Source: Sinorhizobium arboris LMG 14919 (GTDB lineage Bacteria; Pseudomonadota; Alphaproteobacteria; Rhizobiales; Rhizobiaceae). From it: DNA of 64,000 nt. The position numbers and the translations under genes are program-made. Positions within the stretch are counted from its first letter, which is position 1. Every line of letters starts with the position of its first letter. The stretch is taken from assembly GCF_000427465.1 (NCBI RefSeq), contig NZ_ATYB01000014.1, positions 1,449,570-1,513,569 of the forward strand. Direction: 5' to 3'. Under the pieces are notes generated by a model. It was given only the letters and a program-made list of their open reading frames with translations. It was not told where the DNA came from and made no database searches. Positions 1 through 7,339 of this stretch are shown piece after piece.

Positions 1-141
1 TGAAAAGAGCACCGTGCCCGTTTCAGCATCGACGAGATATATCTGTTTCGCTTTGGTGTCGAAGGCGGGCGTTTGTGCGACCGCTTGCCCCGAAACGATG
101 GCCGCGAGAAAAGCTGCGACCGCAATGCACTTCATGCGCAT
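1..141 (-). CDS. D-alanyl-D-alanine carboxypeptidase, N-terminal part only (DacF/penicillin-binding protein 5 type)
   Basis: The minus strand encodes a start codon, a Sec-type signal peptide (MRMK, a hydrophobic stretch, then an AVAQ cleavage region) and the first mature residues, including QIYLVDAETG. That segment matches the beginning of periplasmic D-Ala-D-Ala carboxypeptidases, which trim pentapeptides in peptidoglycan. The catalytic SxxK lies outside the window, so the assignment rests on the N-terminus and on context. The ATG at 141 is preceded by CCGGAG; a second ATG lies two codons in. The gene follows rlpA by 56 bases on the same strand, so a cell-wall operon rlpA-dac is likely. The 3' part is cut off by the window edge. 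Confidence 0.7.
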   Translation of the reverse strand, partial: MRMKCIAVAAFLAAIVSGQAVAQTPAFDTKAKQIYLVDAETGTVLFS

Positions 142-197
142 GAGAAACTCCGGTTCTTCATGGGCATAGCAGCGCGAAAAACCCTCTTCAACCGGAG

Positions 198-1238
198 TCA
201 GTGCAGGTGGACGCTTCGATTCTGGCGCTTCGCATAGGCGAGAATGGAATCGGGCGTCAGCGGATTGCGATCGACCATGATCGCTTCGAAGGGCGAAGGT
301 TTGTCGCTGACGCGGACTTCGACATATGCCGAAGCATAGGCCATGCTGCCGTCCGGCAGCGGGATCAATTGCGGGCGCGACGTCGGCATGGGGCCGATCT
401 CCGGCAGAATCGCAAACTCGCCGAACGCGCTCGGCATTGAAGAGGGCCGCGCCGGCTCAGCAAGTGCGTTCATCGGCACGCCGGTGCCGAGCTTCGACTT
501 ATTCGGAACGGGCACAGCACTGAGCTCCGGAACCAGATCGCGCAACGGCTTGTTGGAGGCGACCATCACGCCTGTTGCGATCTGTCCTTCCGGCATGACG
601 CTCGGGCTACGGTCGCCCTTCCTGACGTAGGAAGCCATGAGGTAGGGCATGTCGTTGCCTTCTAGGGGCGCGCGGCCGATATACTGAACGCGAACATTGG
701 CACTGCCCTTGCGCTTGATATCCAGCAGGTCGGCGGTCTTCGAAGAGACGTCGATGATCCGGCCGTACTCATAAGGTCCGCGATCGTTGACACGCACGAT
801 GACCGACGTTCCATTCTCCAGATTCGTCACGCGGGCATAGCTCGGCAGCGGAAAAGTCGGGTGTGCGGCCGAAAGGTGGTGCTTGTCATAGACTTCGCCA
901 TTCGCCGTCAGCCGGCCATGAAAGGCCGACCCGTACCAAGATGCCATCCCGCTCTTGTTATAGCCGAAATCCTCCTTCGGCTGATACCACTTGCCCTTTA
1001 CCTGATAGGGTTTGCCGACCTGGTAGCGACCACCACCCTTGGGAATATTGTCCCCGGTGGCGACTCTGGGGCTGGCTTTGACACCATAGACGGACTCGGC
1101 GAAATACTCCTTGCTCCGCGCCTTGGTCTTCTTGACGCTCGGCGTCGATCCGCAGGCCGCAAGCACCGCGCAAAGCAACGGAACCGCTGCGAGGCGGAGC
1201 CCCCTCACAAGATATGCCGCACCGTTATTGGATGTCAT
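198..1238 (-). CDS. rlpA: RlpA-like septal ring lytic transglycosylase lipoprotein
   Basis: A 346-residue lipoprotein. The lipobox LAAC puts the lipidated cysteine near residue 29 when the ATG at 1238 is used; an upstream start at 1286 would leave an unusually long n-region. A double-psi beta-barrel spans roughly residues 97-189, with the hallmark strings GMASWYG, GEVYD and VNDRGPY. Glu115 and Asp152 correspond to the proposed catalytic pair of RlpA transglycosylases. The family cleaves glycan strands lacking stem peptides at the division septum. No C-terminal SPOR domain is visible; the tail after residue 200 is low in recognisable motifs. It lies upstream of a D-Ala-D-Ala carboxypeptidase on the same strand. 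Confidence 0.88.
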   Translation of the reverse strand: MTSNNGAAYLVRGLRLAAVPLLCAVLAACGSTPSVKKTKARSKEYFAESVYGVKASPRVATGDNIPKGGGRYQVGKPYQVKGKWYQPKEDFGYNKSGMASWYGSAFHGRLTANGEVYDKHHLSAAHPTFPLPSYARVTNLENGTSVIVRVNDRGPYEYGRIIDVSSKTADLLDIKRKGSANVRVQYIGRAPLEGNDMPYLMASYVRKGDRSPSVMPEGQIATGVMVASNKPLRDLVPELSAVPVPNKSKLGTGVPMNALAEPARPSSMPSAFGEFAILPEIGPMPTSRPQLIPLPDGSMAYASAYVEVRVSDKPSPFEAIMVDRNPLTPDSILAYAKRQNRSVHLH

Positions 1239-1289
1239 CTGTCCCACAAGATCATTCGCAAAGCCGCACCCGAAAATCCGCTCCAATAG

Positions 1290-1872
1290 CGCTCACGCTT
1301 CCGACCGGACGCGCAGAGATTTTGCGCAATCGTGCAGTAGTTCCCCGCCAGAATTTCGCCGTCCCGAAACGAAACAGTCGAACAATCATGACAACAACAA
1401 GGCGAAATTGCGAACTGGAAGGCGAAGGGGGTCTGAAAATCTCCCGTCATGGTTTACGGAACGTAAATGTGCCGCTGGACCATAGTCCGACAGGACTTGC
1501 CAAAGGTCCTAAGCCCGTTGCCGGGTGTCGCTGCCGCCACATATCGCAATAAGCGCCTGGGCGGCACTCTCGTAAGCCGCAGGGTGTGGCGCCTCAGAGC
1601 TGACCGAAGCTTCCCGTCGGTGCAACTCTGGGGCTCCGTTCCCGGTGTGCCTCCTGCGCTCTGGCTCGACGTCCAAAAGGCTCTCGCAATGTATGAGACG
1701 ATTATGGACCGCCGGAGCGACGGGCGGCGACCGGGAGGTCGCGGTGTACGCCCCGCAGGCGAAGAAAGGCTGACCGCAGTGCGAGACACTGAACAGCGCC
1801 CGAGACGATTGTCCTTGTCTGTGTCCTGGGCGTATGTGGCCCAGTGCGGCGCGCACCCTCGGGAGGACGTCC
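1290..1872. other. Intergenic stretch with no supported gene
   Basis: About 580 bases between the divergently placed rlpA and the small gene at 1873. Open frames occur on both strands, but they overlap each other, lack convincing ribosome sites and have arginine-rich shadow-like composition. I see no tRNA, repeat or clear terminator. A small RNA or degraded gene cannot be excluded. Confidence 0.5.
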
Positions 1873-2133
1873 ATGAATGCCGACAAGATGAGAGTGCTCA
1901 TAGAGGACTGTCGCAGAGACCTGTTCGCCTATTTGGAGCCTGGCAGCGGCATCAGCGACCGTGAGATGATCGTCGCCCTGCTCCATCGCCTCGATGGACT
2001 GCAGGCCAGAGACGCGCTCGGCGAAGACTTCGACTGGCCGCCATTTGCGCCGGAAGGATCGATGGAGGAACAGTCCGGCCGCAACCGGACCAGCGCCCGC
2101 CTCAGAATAATTCTCAACCGGCGCTTACGATGA
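1873..2133 (+). CDS. Small hypothetical protein
   Basis: An 86-residue acidic-to-mixed soluble protein starting MNADKMRVLIEDC. The ATG at 1873 has GGGAGGACG just upstream and is preferred over an upstream in-frame ATG at 1834. The N-terminal 55 residues look like a helical, well-composed protein (IEDCRRDLFAYLEPGSGISD), whereas the last third is arginine-rich and may be poorly conserved. I do not recognise a family and see no membrane segment. It stands alone ahead of tRNA-Ser. Confidence 0.5.
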   Translation: MNADKMRVLIEDCRRDLFAYLEPGSGISDREMIVALLHRLDGLQARDALGEDFDWPPFAPEGSMEEQSGRNRTSARLRIILNRRLR

Positions 2134-2330
2134 TCAGCAGGGACGCGCGGCGTGCGACCGATTTCTCCCCGTCGGGCAGGCCCGGAACGCACGCAAATGC
2201 TCCGGAGCACGTTGACGATGCGATCAAAGCTGCTAAAAAGCCAGCCGTTGGTGAATGGGCAGCAAACCGGCAGCGATCGCCGGTCTATCGAGAACTCGGA
2301 AACGAATTTCACGAAGCTCCTCAATCACTT

Positions 2331-2420
2331 GGAAGAGTGGCCGAGCGGTTTAAGGCACCGGTCTTGAAAACCGGCGTGCGTGAAAGCGTACCGTGGGTTC
2401 GAATCCCACCTCTTCCGCCA
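2331..2420 (+). tRNA. tRNA-Ser (anticodon TGA)
   Basis: A 90-base class II tRNA. The acceptor strands GGAAGAG and CTCTTCC pair perfectly, the anticodon loop CTTGAAA sits between ACCGG and CCGGC, there is a long variable arm, the T-arm contains GTTCGAATC, and CCA is encoded. The anticodon TGA reads UCA codons. Confidence 0.97.
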
Positions 2421-2565
2421 TTCAGAAAATCAGTGCACCGCGATGCATGCCGTTTGAGTTCACGCGGCCTGCAGCTATTAACCGCATCCTTGCATTACAA
2501 TATGGTCGGCAAGCGGAATGCGCTGGCGCAGGCGAGCGAAAACTCATATACAATCGTTGATCAGT

Positions 2566-2641
2566 GGGGTCGTAGCTCAGTTGGGAGAGCGCCGCAATCG
2601 CACTGCGGAGGTCGAGGGTTCGACTCCCTTCGGCTCCACCA
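2566..2641 (+). tRNA. tRNA-Ala (anticodon CGC)
   Basis: A 76-base tRNA with acceptor GGGGTCG pairing to CGGCTCC (one G-T wobble and one T-G pair), D-arm GCTCAGTTGGGAGAGC, anticodon stem CCGCA/TGCGG enclosing ATCGCAC, T-arm GGTTCGACTCC and encoded CCA. The anticodon CGC reads the alanine codon GCG. Confidence 0.95.
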
Positions 2642-2814
2642 TCCTGACCTTTGTCCGACCCGGAGACATAGGTAATACTGCCGCAACCCCGCCGGGTTGC
2701 GCCAGTCTCGGTCGGCCCGACGGTTCGGCTGCGCTTGCCAAGAAAGCTGATTTGAGAGAAAGTTTTGGTCTGACCCCTCCGAGGTCTGGGCAACTCCCGC
2801 GAGCGGAGAAAAAC

Positions 2815-2979
2815 ATGCCTGATAAATCTTTGGTGGCAGCGGTAATCTTTGCCCTTTTCGCCCTTTCGGCATGCGCGAGCACAGGCTCGACCAACACGAC
2901 CTACACCCAATGGTACGGGCCCTATCCCGAGCCTGAATTCGACGTTCTTACGCCGGGCGGGCTGCGCCTTGCCTACTAG
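2815..2979 (+). CDS. Small predicted lipoprotein
   Basis: A 54-residue protein. The ATG at 2815 is preceded by GCGGAGAAAAAC. It begins with a charged n-region (MPDKS), a hydrophobic core and a lipobox-like LSAC with cysteine at residue 20, followed by a short serine/threonine-rich linker and TQWYGPYPEPEFDVL. The size and layout suggest an outer-membrane-anchored peptide of unknown role. I do not recognise the mature part. It sits between tRNA-Ala and lexA and appears to be transcribed alone. Confidence 0.6.
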   Translation: MPDKSLVAAVIFALFALSACASTGSTNTTYTQWYGPYPEPEFDVLTPGGLRLAY

Positions 2980-3093
2980 GCCCGCATAGTCCGCCCTCGC
3001 CTCCGAAGACACCGGTGATCTTTGCCCGGCATGCCGGCGTTGCGCCCTTGCATAGAGCAGCAAGCGAAATTCACGGAATTTTAGGTACTTGCG

Positions 3094-3108
3094 GAACACA
3101 TATGGAAC
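3094..3108 (+). promoter_or_regulatory. LexA operator (alphaproteobacterial SOS box)
   Basis: GAAC, seven bases, GAAC: the reverse complement of the GTTC-N7-GTTC direct-repeat box bound by LexA in alphaproteobacteria. It ends 48 bases before the lexA ATG, as expected for autoregulation. Confidence 0.85.
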
Positions 3109-3119
3109 AGATAGGTTCT

Positions 3120-3134
3120 GTTCTTGATTTGTTT
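3120..3134 (+). promoter_or_regulatory. Possible second, imperfect SOS box
   Basis: GTTC, seven bases, GTTT, in the opposite reading sense to the perfect box and 11 bases downstream of it. One base departs from the consensus repeat. It lies between the perfect operator and the lexA start, where a bound repressor would block transcription. Confidence 0.4.
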
Positions 3135-3156
3135 CGCGATTCTGGAGTGACGCGCC

Positions 3157-3873
3157 ATGCTGACCCGCAAGCAACAGGAATTGCTTCTGTTCATTCATGA
3201 ACGAATGAAGGAATCCGGGGTCCCGCCGTCCTTCGACGAGATGAAAGACGCTCTGGACCTCGCGTCCAAGTCGGGCATTCACCGTTTGATCACGGCACTC
3301 GAAGAGCGCGGGTTTATTCGCCGGCTACCGAATCGTGCGCGGGCTCTGGAAGTCATCAAGTTGCCGGAGGCCTATACCGGCACTTCGCAGGTCCGCCGCG
3401 GCTTTTCGCCTAGCGTGATCGAAGGCAGCCTCGGCAAGCCCGCAGCGCCGCCCCCCGCACCGAAGGCGCCGCCGCCGGCCGAGACCGCATCGGTTACCGT
3501 TCCGGTCATGGGCCGCATTGCTGCCGGCGTGCCGATTTCTGCAATCCAGAACAATATGCACGATATTTCGGTACCGGTCGAAATGATCGGCAATGGCGAG
3601 CATTACGCTCTCGAGATCAAAGGCGATTCGATGATCGAGGCCGGTATCCTCGACGGCGATACGGTGATCATCCGGAATGGAAGCACCGCCAGCCCAGGAG
3701 ATATCGTCGTCGCCCTGATCGACGATGAGGAAGCCACCCTGAAGCGATTCCGGCGCAAGGGCGCCTCCATTGCGCTCGAGGCCGCCAATCCGGCTTACGA
3801 AACACGCATATTCGGTCCTGATCGGGTCAAGATCCAAGGTCGCCTGGTCGGCCTCATCCGGCGCTACCACTAG
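3157..3873 (+). CDS. lexA: LexA repressor, SOS regulator
   Basis: A 238-residue protein, the usual size for rhizobial LexA. Residues 1-65 form the winged helix-turn-helix ([27 protein letters not shown]). A proline/alanine-rich linker spans about 92-110. The C-terminal peptidase domain has the Ala123-Gly124 self-cleavage site (IAAGVP), nucleophile Ser158 in GDSM and Lys196 in ATLKRF. LexA represses DNA-damage genes and cleaves itself when stimulated by RecA filaments. The upstream SOS box shows autoregulation. It appears to be a single-gene unit here, flanked by tRNA genes and small orphan genes. Confidence 0.96.
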   Translation: MLTRKQQELLLFIHERMKESGVPPSFDEMKDALDLASKSGIHRLITALEERGFIRRLPNRARALEVIKLPEAYTGTSQVRRGFSPSVIEGSLGKPAAPPPAPKAPPPAETASVTVPVMGRIAAGVPISAIQNNMHDISVPVEMIGNGEHYALEIKGDSMIEAGILDGDTVIIRNGSTASPGDIVVALIDDEEATLKRFRRKGASIALEAANPAYETRIFGPDRVKIQGRLVGLIRRYH

Positions 3874-4041
3874 GGCGTCAGATAAGGTGTTGAGCCTTCG
3901 AGCATCATGACCACGCCATCCGTAGAACGGAAGGCAAACAGTTAAACAGAATAAAAAAGCCCCTATTCGAAATGAACCCTCTTGCGGATTCCGATCAATC
4001 ATTCTAAATCCGCGCCACGATTTGAAAATCCAAATCGTAGA

Positions 4042-4115
4042 GGCCTCGTGGCGGAGTGGTGACGCAGAGGACTGCAAATCCTTGTACGCCGGTTCAATTC
4101 CGGCCGAGGCCTCCA
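4042..4115 (+). tRNA. tRNA-Cys (anticodon GCA)
   Basis: A 74-base tRNA. GGCCTCG pairs with CGAGGCC, the anticodon stem AGGAC encloses the loop TGCAAAT, the T-arm reads GCCGGTTCAATTCCGGC, the discriminator base is T and CCA is encoded. Anticodon GCA. Confidence 0.96.
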
Positions 4116-4408
4116 AAGCCATACGAATCCGGCTTTGCTGCACGAGAAATTTTCTTTTCTTTGCCATCAACAGCCCTTCAGTCACGCTCAGCTGCCCCTC
4201 AGCAGCTCTGACATTGCGGCTTGGTCGTCGCGTGACGACATTCACAAGGCGAGACCGAATAACCTTCGTCAGACGAACGCAGGATCCGTATTCGCGAAGG
4301 ACAGCGCCGAGCTGAGGTCCCGAGGACTTTGTGGCCCCCTGATTGGCGGTTGTGCTATAGCACCCTGTCAGCCCGGCTCGTCGGGAGCGGCGGTACTCGA
4401 AGCGCGAC

Positions 4409-4759
4409 ATGATGGATATTCCCTGGGGCTACATTCAGCGCCACTTTGATTGGCTCGGCCATGTGGTCGAGGGCTTCTGTATCGCAGCAGTCGTCGCCCT
4501 GCTGTTCATGGTGGTTGCGCCGAGGAGGCTGGCGCTGATCATCGGCCTCGCATTCGCCGCCGGACACTTTCACGGACGCGAGAAACGTGATTTCGAGATC
4601 AGCGCAAACCTGCAGCCGCCTCACCTTGAAGGTTACAAAATGTGGAAATGGAGTTGGGATCAGGCGACCGACTTCTGGCCGACTGCTCTGGTACTCGTCT
4701 GCGTCATATTTGCTCTTCTGCCAAAGTGGCGACGAAAGCCGGGTAGTTCTGACGACTGA
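4409..4759 (+). CDS. Hypothetical membrane protein
   Basis: A 116-residue protein with hydrophobic segments at about residues 17-36, 41-53 and 87-107, separated by a charged and aromatic loop (HFHGREKRDFE; MWKWSWDQATDFW). The last segment is followed by basic residues, suggesting a cytoplasmic C-terminus. Two adjacent ATGs occur at 4409 and 4412. The size, membrane layout and charged loop recall small prophage-type membrane proteins, but I cannot name a family. Confidence 0.55.
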   Translation: MMDIPWGYIQRHFDWLGHVVEGFCIAAVVALLFMVVAPRRLALIIGLAFAAGHFHGREKRDFEISANLQPPHLEGYKMWKWSWDQATDFWPTALVLVCVIFALLPKWRRKPGSSDD

Positions 4760-4810
4760 AAAATGCAGTGCGCCCGCAGGAGAGGTGGTCCTCTTCGCGA
4801 TTCGAGCGAA

Positions 4811-5119
4811 TCACGGCCTGTCGGAGGAATTGGGCCCGGGGGAATTCGGTTTCCCGCGCCATCGCGCCCACCATACGGCCAGCCTGCGGCGCCGGCGACG
4901 GATCGAGGGTATATCGTGCGAAAGCACGAGAAGGCCCAGAGGAACCATCCAGAAGCCCAGCACCGGTAAAAAACCGAGCAAACCGCCACACACGAGCAGC
5001 ACGCCGATGAGGACACGCAAGGCGGGGGAACTGGGCAAGCTTATCCGCCAGCTGCCGAGCACGATCTCACGCGTCTTGGGATCTATGCCAAAATGCCTCT
5101 TCTTGCCTTCAGTCGCCAT
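4811..5119 (-). CDS. Hypothetical membrane protein
   Basis: A 102-residue protein when started at the ATG at 5119 (MATEGKKRHFG), which is preferred over a 31-residue longer form because the extra part looks non-coding. A hydrophobic hairpin covers about residues 36-65 (VLIGVLLVCGGLLGFLPVLGFWMVPLGLLVL is split by a proline/glycine turn). A strongly basic segment (SIRRRRRRLAVWW) then predicts a cytoplasmic C-terminus. I do not recognise a named family. It is convergent with the membrane protein ending at 4759. Confidence 0.6.
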   Translation of the reverse strand: MATEGKKRHFGIDPKTREIVLGSWRISLPSSPALRVLIGVLLVCGGLLGFLPVLGFWMVPLGLLVLSHDIPSIRRRRRRLAVWWARWRGKPNSPGPNSSDRP

Positions 5120-5260
5120 CGTTGTTCTTTCGTACCAATGGCCCACACTTGGTGCCTTCTCCACAGGGCGGCAACCGGTTCCCGTCATTTTTTTTGAAAA
5201 AGCACTTGGCAAATCGGAAAAGCATTTGTATTAGCAGCCTCACTTCTGCGGCGCAGATGT

Positions 5261-5335
5261 TCCCTGGTAGCTCAGCGGTAGAGCACTCGACTGTTAATCG
5301 ATAGGTCGCCGGTTCGAATCCGGCCCGGGGAGCCA
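5261..5335 (+). tRNA. tRNA-Asn (anticodon GTT)
   Basis: A 75-base tRNA. TCCCTGG pairs with CCGGGGA, the D-arm is GCTCAGCGGTAGAGC, the anticodon loop is CTGTTAA, the T-arm contains CGGTTCGAATCCG and CCA is encoded. A recombinase remnant begins directly downstream on the other strand. Confidence 0.97.
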
Positions 5336-5339
5336 CTTT

Positions 5340-5755
5340 GGCTCAGAACTGCAAGCTTCGCGCCTGCGAGTTAACACCTCACATCCGGCCGCTGGAAGCG
5401 CATCGAACAGCTTGGGCTCCGATCCCACAATCTTCACCTCGCTTTCGCTGACCTCGACCCTCTGGGCGAGGTTCTGCACGTGGTGGCGGGCATACCGCCG
5501 TCAAAGGTCCGTAGCTTGCGCTTGGCGTCGGCGGCGAATCGGCGAACCATCTCCGGCGCGATCTCGATCGGCCGATCCCCATCCTTCGTTTCGGCGCGCT
5601 CCGCGTCAGCACGCGCCGAATCGGCCCCAGTTCGGCGATGCGGCCCTTGAGGTTCTCGTCCGTCCGGTCAGCGATCCCGACCTGGATCGCCTCGTAGAGG
5701 CGCGTCAGGCGGGCATCGGCGTCGGCGGTCTGGAACAGGGCGTGCCGCTGCGTAG
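5340..5755 (-). pseudogene. Serine recombinase, C-terminal remnant with two frameshifts
   Basis: Read on the minus strand, three consecutive frames together match the C-terminal part of large serine (resolvase-type) recombinases. They are RLTRLYEAIQVGIAD followed by LKGRIAEL (ending near 5613), then IEIAPEMVRRFAADAKRKLR (to about 5495), then LAQRVEVSESEVKIVGS toward 5400. Two frameshifts and the absence of the catalytic N-terminal domain make it non-functional. Its position between tRNA-Asn and a VapBC pair suggests the scar of a lost mobile element. The exact ends are approximate. Confidence 0.75.
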
Positions 5756-5793
5756 CCGAGAAACTTGCTGGTAATCGTGGGTCACCGCCATCG

Positions 5794-6192
5794 TCAGGCC
5801 CTCACGAGGCGCATGTCCGCGTCCGCGGCGGCGCCCTTGTCGAAGGTGAGCGTCTCGCTGCATCCGGCCAGACGGCCGGCATGAGCGATCAGCGCATCGG
5901 AAAAGTCGGCTCCGGTGGCACGATAGGTCGTCAGCGCCAGATAGCCGGCATCGGTGCGCTCGACCACGATCTCCCGTGCACGCAGAAGTGTTTCCACCGT
6001 GTCCGCAATGGCTTGCCGCGACATTCTGTAGGCGCGTGTTAGCACCCATACCGTCTCGACAAGCACGACCTGCGAGATGAAGCCCGGCGCGTCCGGGGTG
6101 AAACCGTCGATGATCCGCGAGGCAGCCGGAGACTGCACTTCATCGTCCTGCGCGAGGTAGCGGACGAGGATGTTGGTATCGACGCCGATCAT
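5794..6192 (-). CDS. vapC: VapC family PIN-domain ribonuclease toxin
   Basis: A 132-residue PIN-domain protein. The acidic metal-binding residues are all present: Asp5 in GVDTNILVRYL, Glu46 in VLVETVWVL, Asp99 in FSDALIAH and Asp118 in LTFDKGA. Family members cleave RNA, often tRNA or rRNA, and are neutralised by a DNA-binding antitoxin. The start overlaps the stop of the antitoxin gene by four bases (ATGA), indicating translational coupling. The target RNA cannot be inferred. Confidence 0.92.
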   Translation of the reverse strand: MIGVDTNILVRYLAQDDEVQSPAASRIIDGFTPDAPGFISQVVLVETVWVLTRAYRMSRQAIADTVETLLRAREIVVERTDAGYLALTTYRATGADFSDALIAHAGRLAGCSETLTFDKGAAADADMRLVRA

Positions 6193-6428
6193 TCGCTGGT
6201 CACGCCGGCCGCGATCGCCGCCTGCATGTCGTCCAGGCTGACGGGCTTTGCCGGACGCGGAACGATTCCTTTGAGCGATTTGATCGAGTGGGAAGCGGGC
6301 ACGACGGCATAGTGGCCGTCCTCCATGCGGATGAAATCCACCCTGTCACCGGCGGTCAGGCCCATATCGGTCCTGACTTTCGCCGGGATGGTGATCTGCC
6401 CTTTCGAGGTGATGGTCGCCGTCGACAT
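6189..6428 (-). CDS. vapB: AbrB/MazE-type antitoxin of the VapBC pair
   Basis: A 79-residue protein with an N-terminal swapped-hairpin AbrB domain (ATITSKGQITIPAKVR, then GLTAGDRVDF) and a C-terminal tail that should wrap the toxin. It lies upstream of and overlaps vapC. Its ribosome site AAGGAG is inside one arm of a perfect inverted repeat, so the antitoxin or the complex probably represses its own operon there. Confidence 0.92.
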   Translation of the reverse strand: MSTATITSKGQITIPAKVRTDMGLTAGDRVDFIRMEDGHYAVVPASHSIKSLKGIVPRPAKPVSLDDMQAAIAAGVTSE

Positions 6429-6431
6429 AAA

Positions 6432-6458
6432 TTTCTCCTTATAATTTGTAAGGAGAAA
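6432..6458 (-). promoter_or_regulatory. Inverted repeat overlapping the vapB ribosome site, likely operator
   Basis: TTTCTCCTTA, seven bases, TAAGGAGAAA: perfect 10-bp arms immediately upstream of the vapB ATG. The arm nearest the gene contains AAGGAG, the Shine-Dalgarno sequence. Typical of autoregulated AbrB-type antitoxins. Confidence 0.7.
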
Positions 6459-6624
6459 AGTAATGTAGGCACGCTACAACGTCAAGATTCCTGAGCCCGG
6501 ATGCGATGCGCGGGGCTACGCTAGATGAAGGCTACGCGTTTCCGGCGGTTGCTCCCGCCGCGCCAATCGGGTAACGAAAACCGCCGAGGCTTTAATCGCC
6601 GCTGGGTGAAAGTTCAGTAGCAGG

Positions 6625-6659
6625 TCAGCCCGAATGGCTCTTTTCATATGTCGGGCTGA
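6625..6659 (+). promoter_or_regulatory. Leader hairpin with U-tract upstream of the SMR pair
   Basis: TCAGCCCGA (6625-6633) pairs perfectly with TCGGGCTGA (6651-6659) and is followed by TTTTC. No plus-strand gene lies upstream for it to terminate, so it fits an attenuator or other RNA control element in the leader. It ends 18 bases before the start codon. Confidence 0.5.
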
Positions 6660-6677
6660 TTTTCTCGAAGGCTCCTC

Positions 6678-7016
6678 ATGCGTCTTGCATGGATTTTCCT
6701 GGTACTCGCGATCGCGACCGAGGTCGTCGGCCTGACGGTGATGAAGGCGGCAGCCGGCTCCTATTGGGGACACGTGGCCATGTATGCCTCGATCGCGCTT
6801 TCCTACGTCTTTCTGGCACGAGCGGTGAAGACCATTCCGGTAGGTGTCGCCTATGCGGTGTGGGAAGGGTCCGGCGTCGCTGTAATAACGCTCGTCTCTG
6901 TTTTCGTTTTCGGCCACGCCCTCTCCAGCCAAGAGATGCTCGGCCTTGCGATGGCCGTCGCAGGGATCGTTCTCCTCAACGCGGGCAAGAGCGATGGCGA
7001 GGAAGTAGCCGCATGA
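6678..7016 (+). CDS. Small multidrug resistance (SMR) family transporter, first subunit
   Basis: A 112-residue protein with four hydrophobic helices and SMR hallmarks: a glutamate in helix 1 (AIATEVVGLTVMK), AVKTIPVGVAYAVWEGSG in the helix 2-3 region, and GIVLLNAG in helix 4. SMR proteins work as dual-topology homodimers or as heterodimers of two paralogues and export cationic compounds, polyamines or guanidinium by proton antiport. The stop codon overlaps the next gene by ATGA, so a heterodimeric pair (MdtIJ/EbrAB-like) is likely. Substrate unknown. Confidence 0.9.
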   Translation: MRLAWIFLVLAIATEVVGLTVMKAAAGSYWGHVAMYASIALSYVFLARAVKTIPVGVAYAVWEGSGVAVITLVSVFVFGHALSSQEMLGLAMAVAGIVLLNAGKSDGEEVAA

Positions 7017-7339
7017 GTGCGCCGGGCGTTTCTTTTGCATTTGCGGTCGCCGCAGGAGTCCTCGACGTCGCCGCGAATCTCGCCTCCACGAAGTCGAACG
7101 GATTTGCGCGCCGCGGCTGGGGTGTTCTTTCGATCGTCCTGGTGCTTGCGGCCTTCGCGCTGCTGGCGGAAGCGATCAAGGATATGGACCTGGCGGTCGC
7201 CTATGCCGTTCTCGGCGCGACCGGAATCTTCGGTACGGCTCTCTGCGGCCGCTTTTTCTTCGGCCAGAGGCTGAAACCGATCGGCTGGGTTGGACTGTCT
7301 TTGATTTTCGGCGCGGTCCTGGTGCTTCACACTGCCTGA
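7013..7339 (+). CDS. SMR family transporter, second subunit
   Basis: A 108-residue four-helix protein starting MSAPGVSFAF at the ATG that overlaps the first SMR gene by four bases. Helix 1 reads VAAGVLDVAANLASTK, with aspartate where glutamate is usual in SMR homodimers. DLAVAYAVLGATGIFG resembles the central GxxYAVW motif. A degenerate acidic residue and unequal partners are typical of paired SMR proteins that function as heterodimers. The 3' end overlaps the convergent SDR gene by 13 bases. Confidence 0.87.
   Translation: MSAPGVSFAFAVAAGVLDVAANLASTKSNGFARRGWGVLSIVLVLAAFALLAEAIKDMDLAVAYAVLGATGIFGTALCGRFFFGQRLKPIGWVGLSLIFGAVLVLHTA

Noticed and set aside
1467..1964. A 165-codon plus-strand frame as a gene
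   Set aside because: Arginine-rich, no ribosome site, and it overlaps the better-supported small gene at 1,873 in another frame.
5705..6049. A 114-codon minus-strand frame overlapping vapC
   Set aside because: It is an out-of-frame shadow of vapC, which has all PIN-domain residues.
6560..6677. Guanidine-I, -II or -III riboswitch upstream of the SMR genes
   Set aside because: I find neither the paired ACGR loops of guanidine-II nor the conserved cores of the other two classes. Only an unassigned hairpin is reported.
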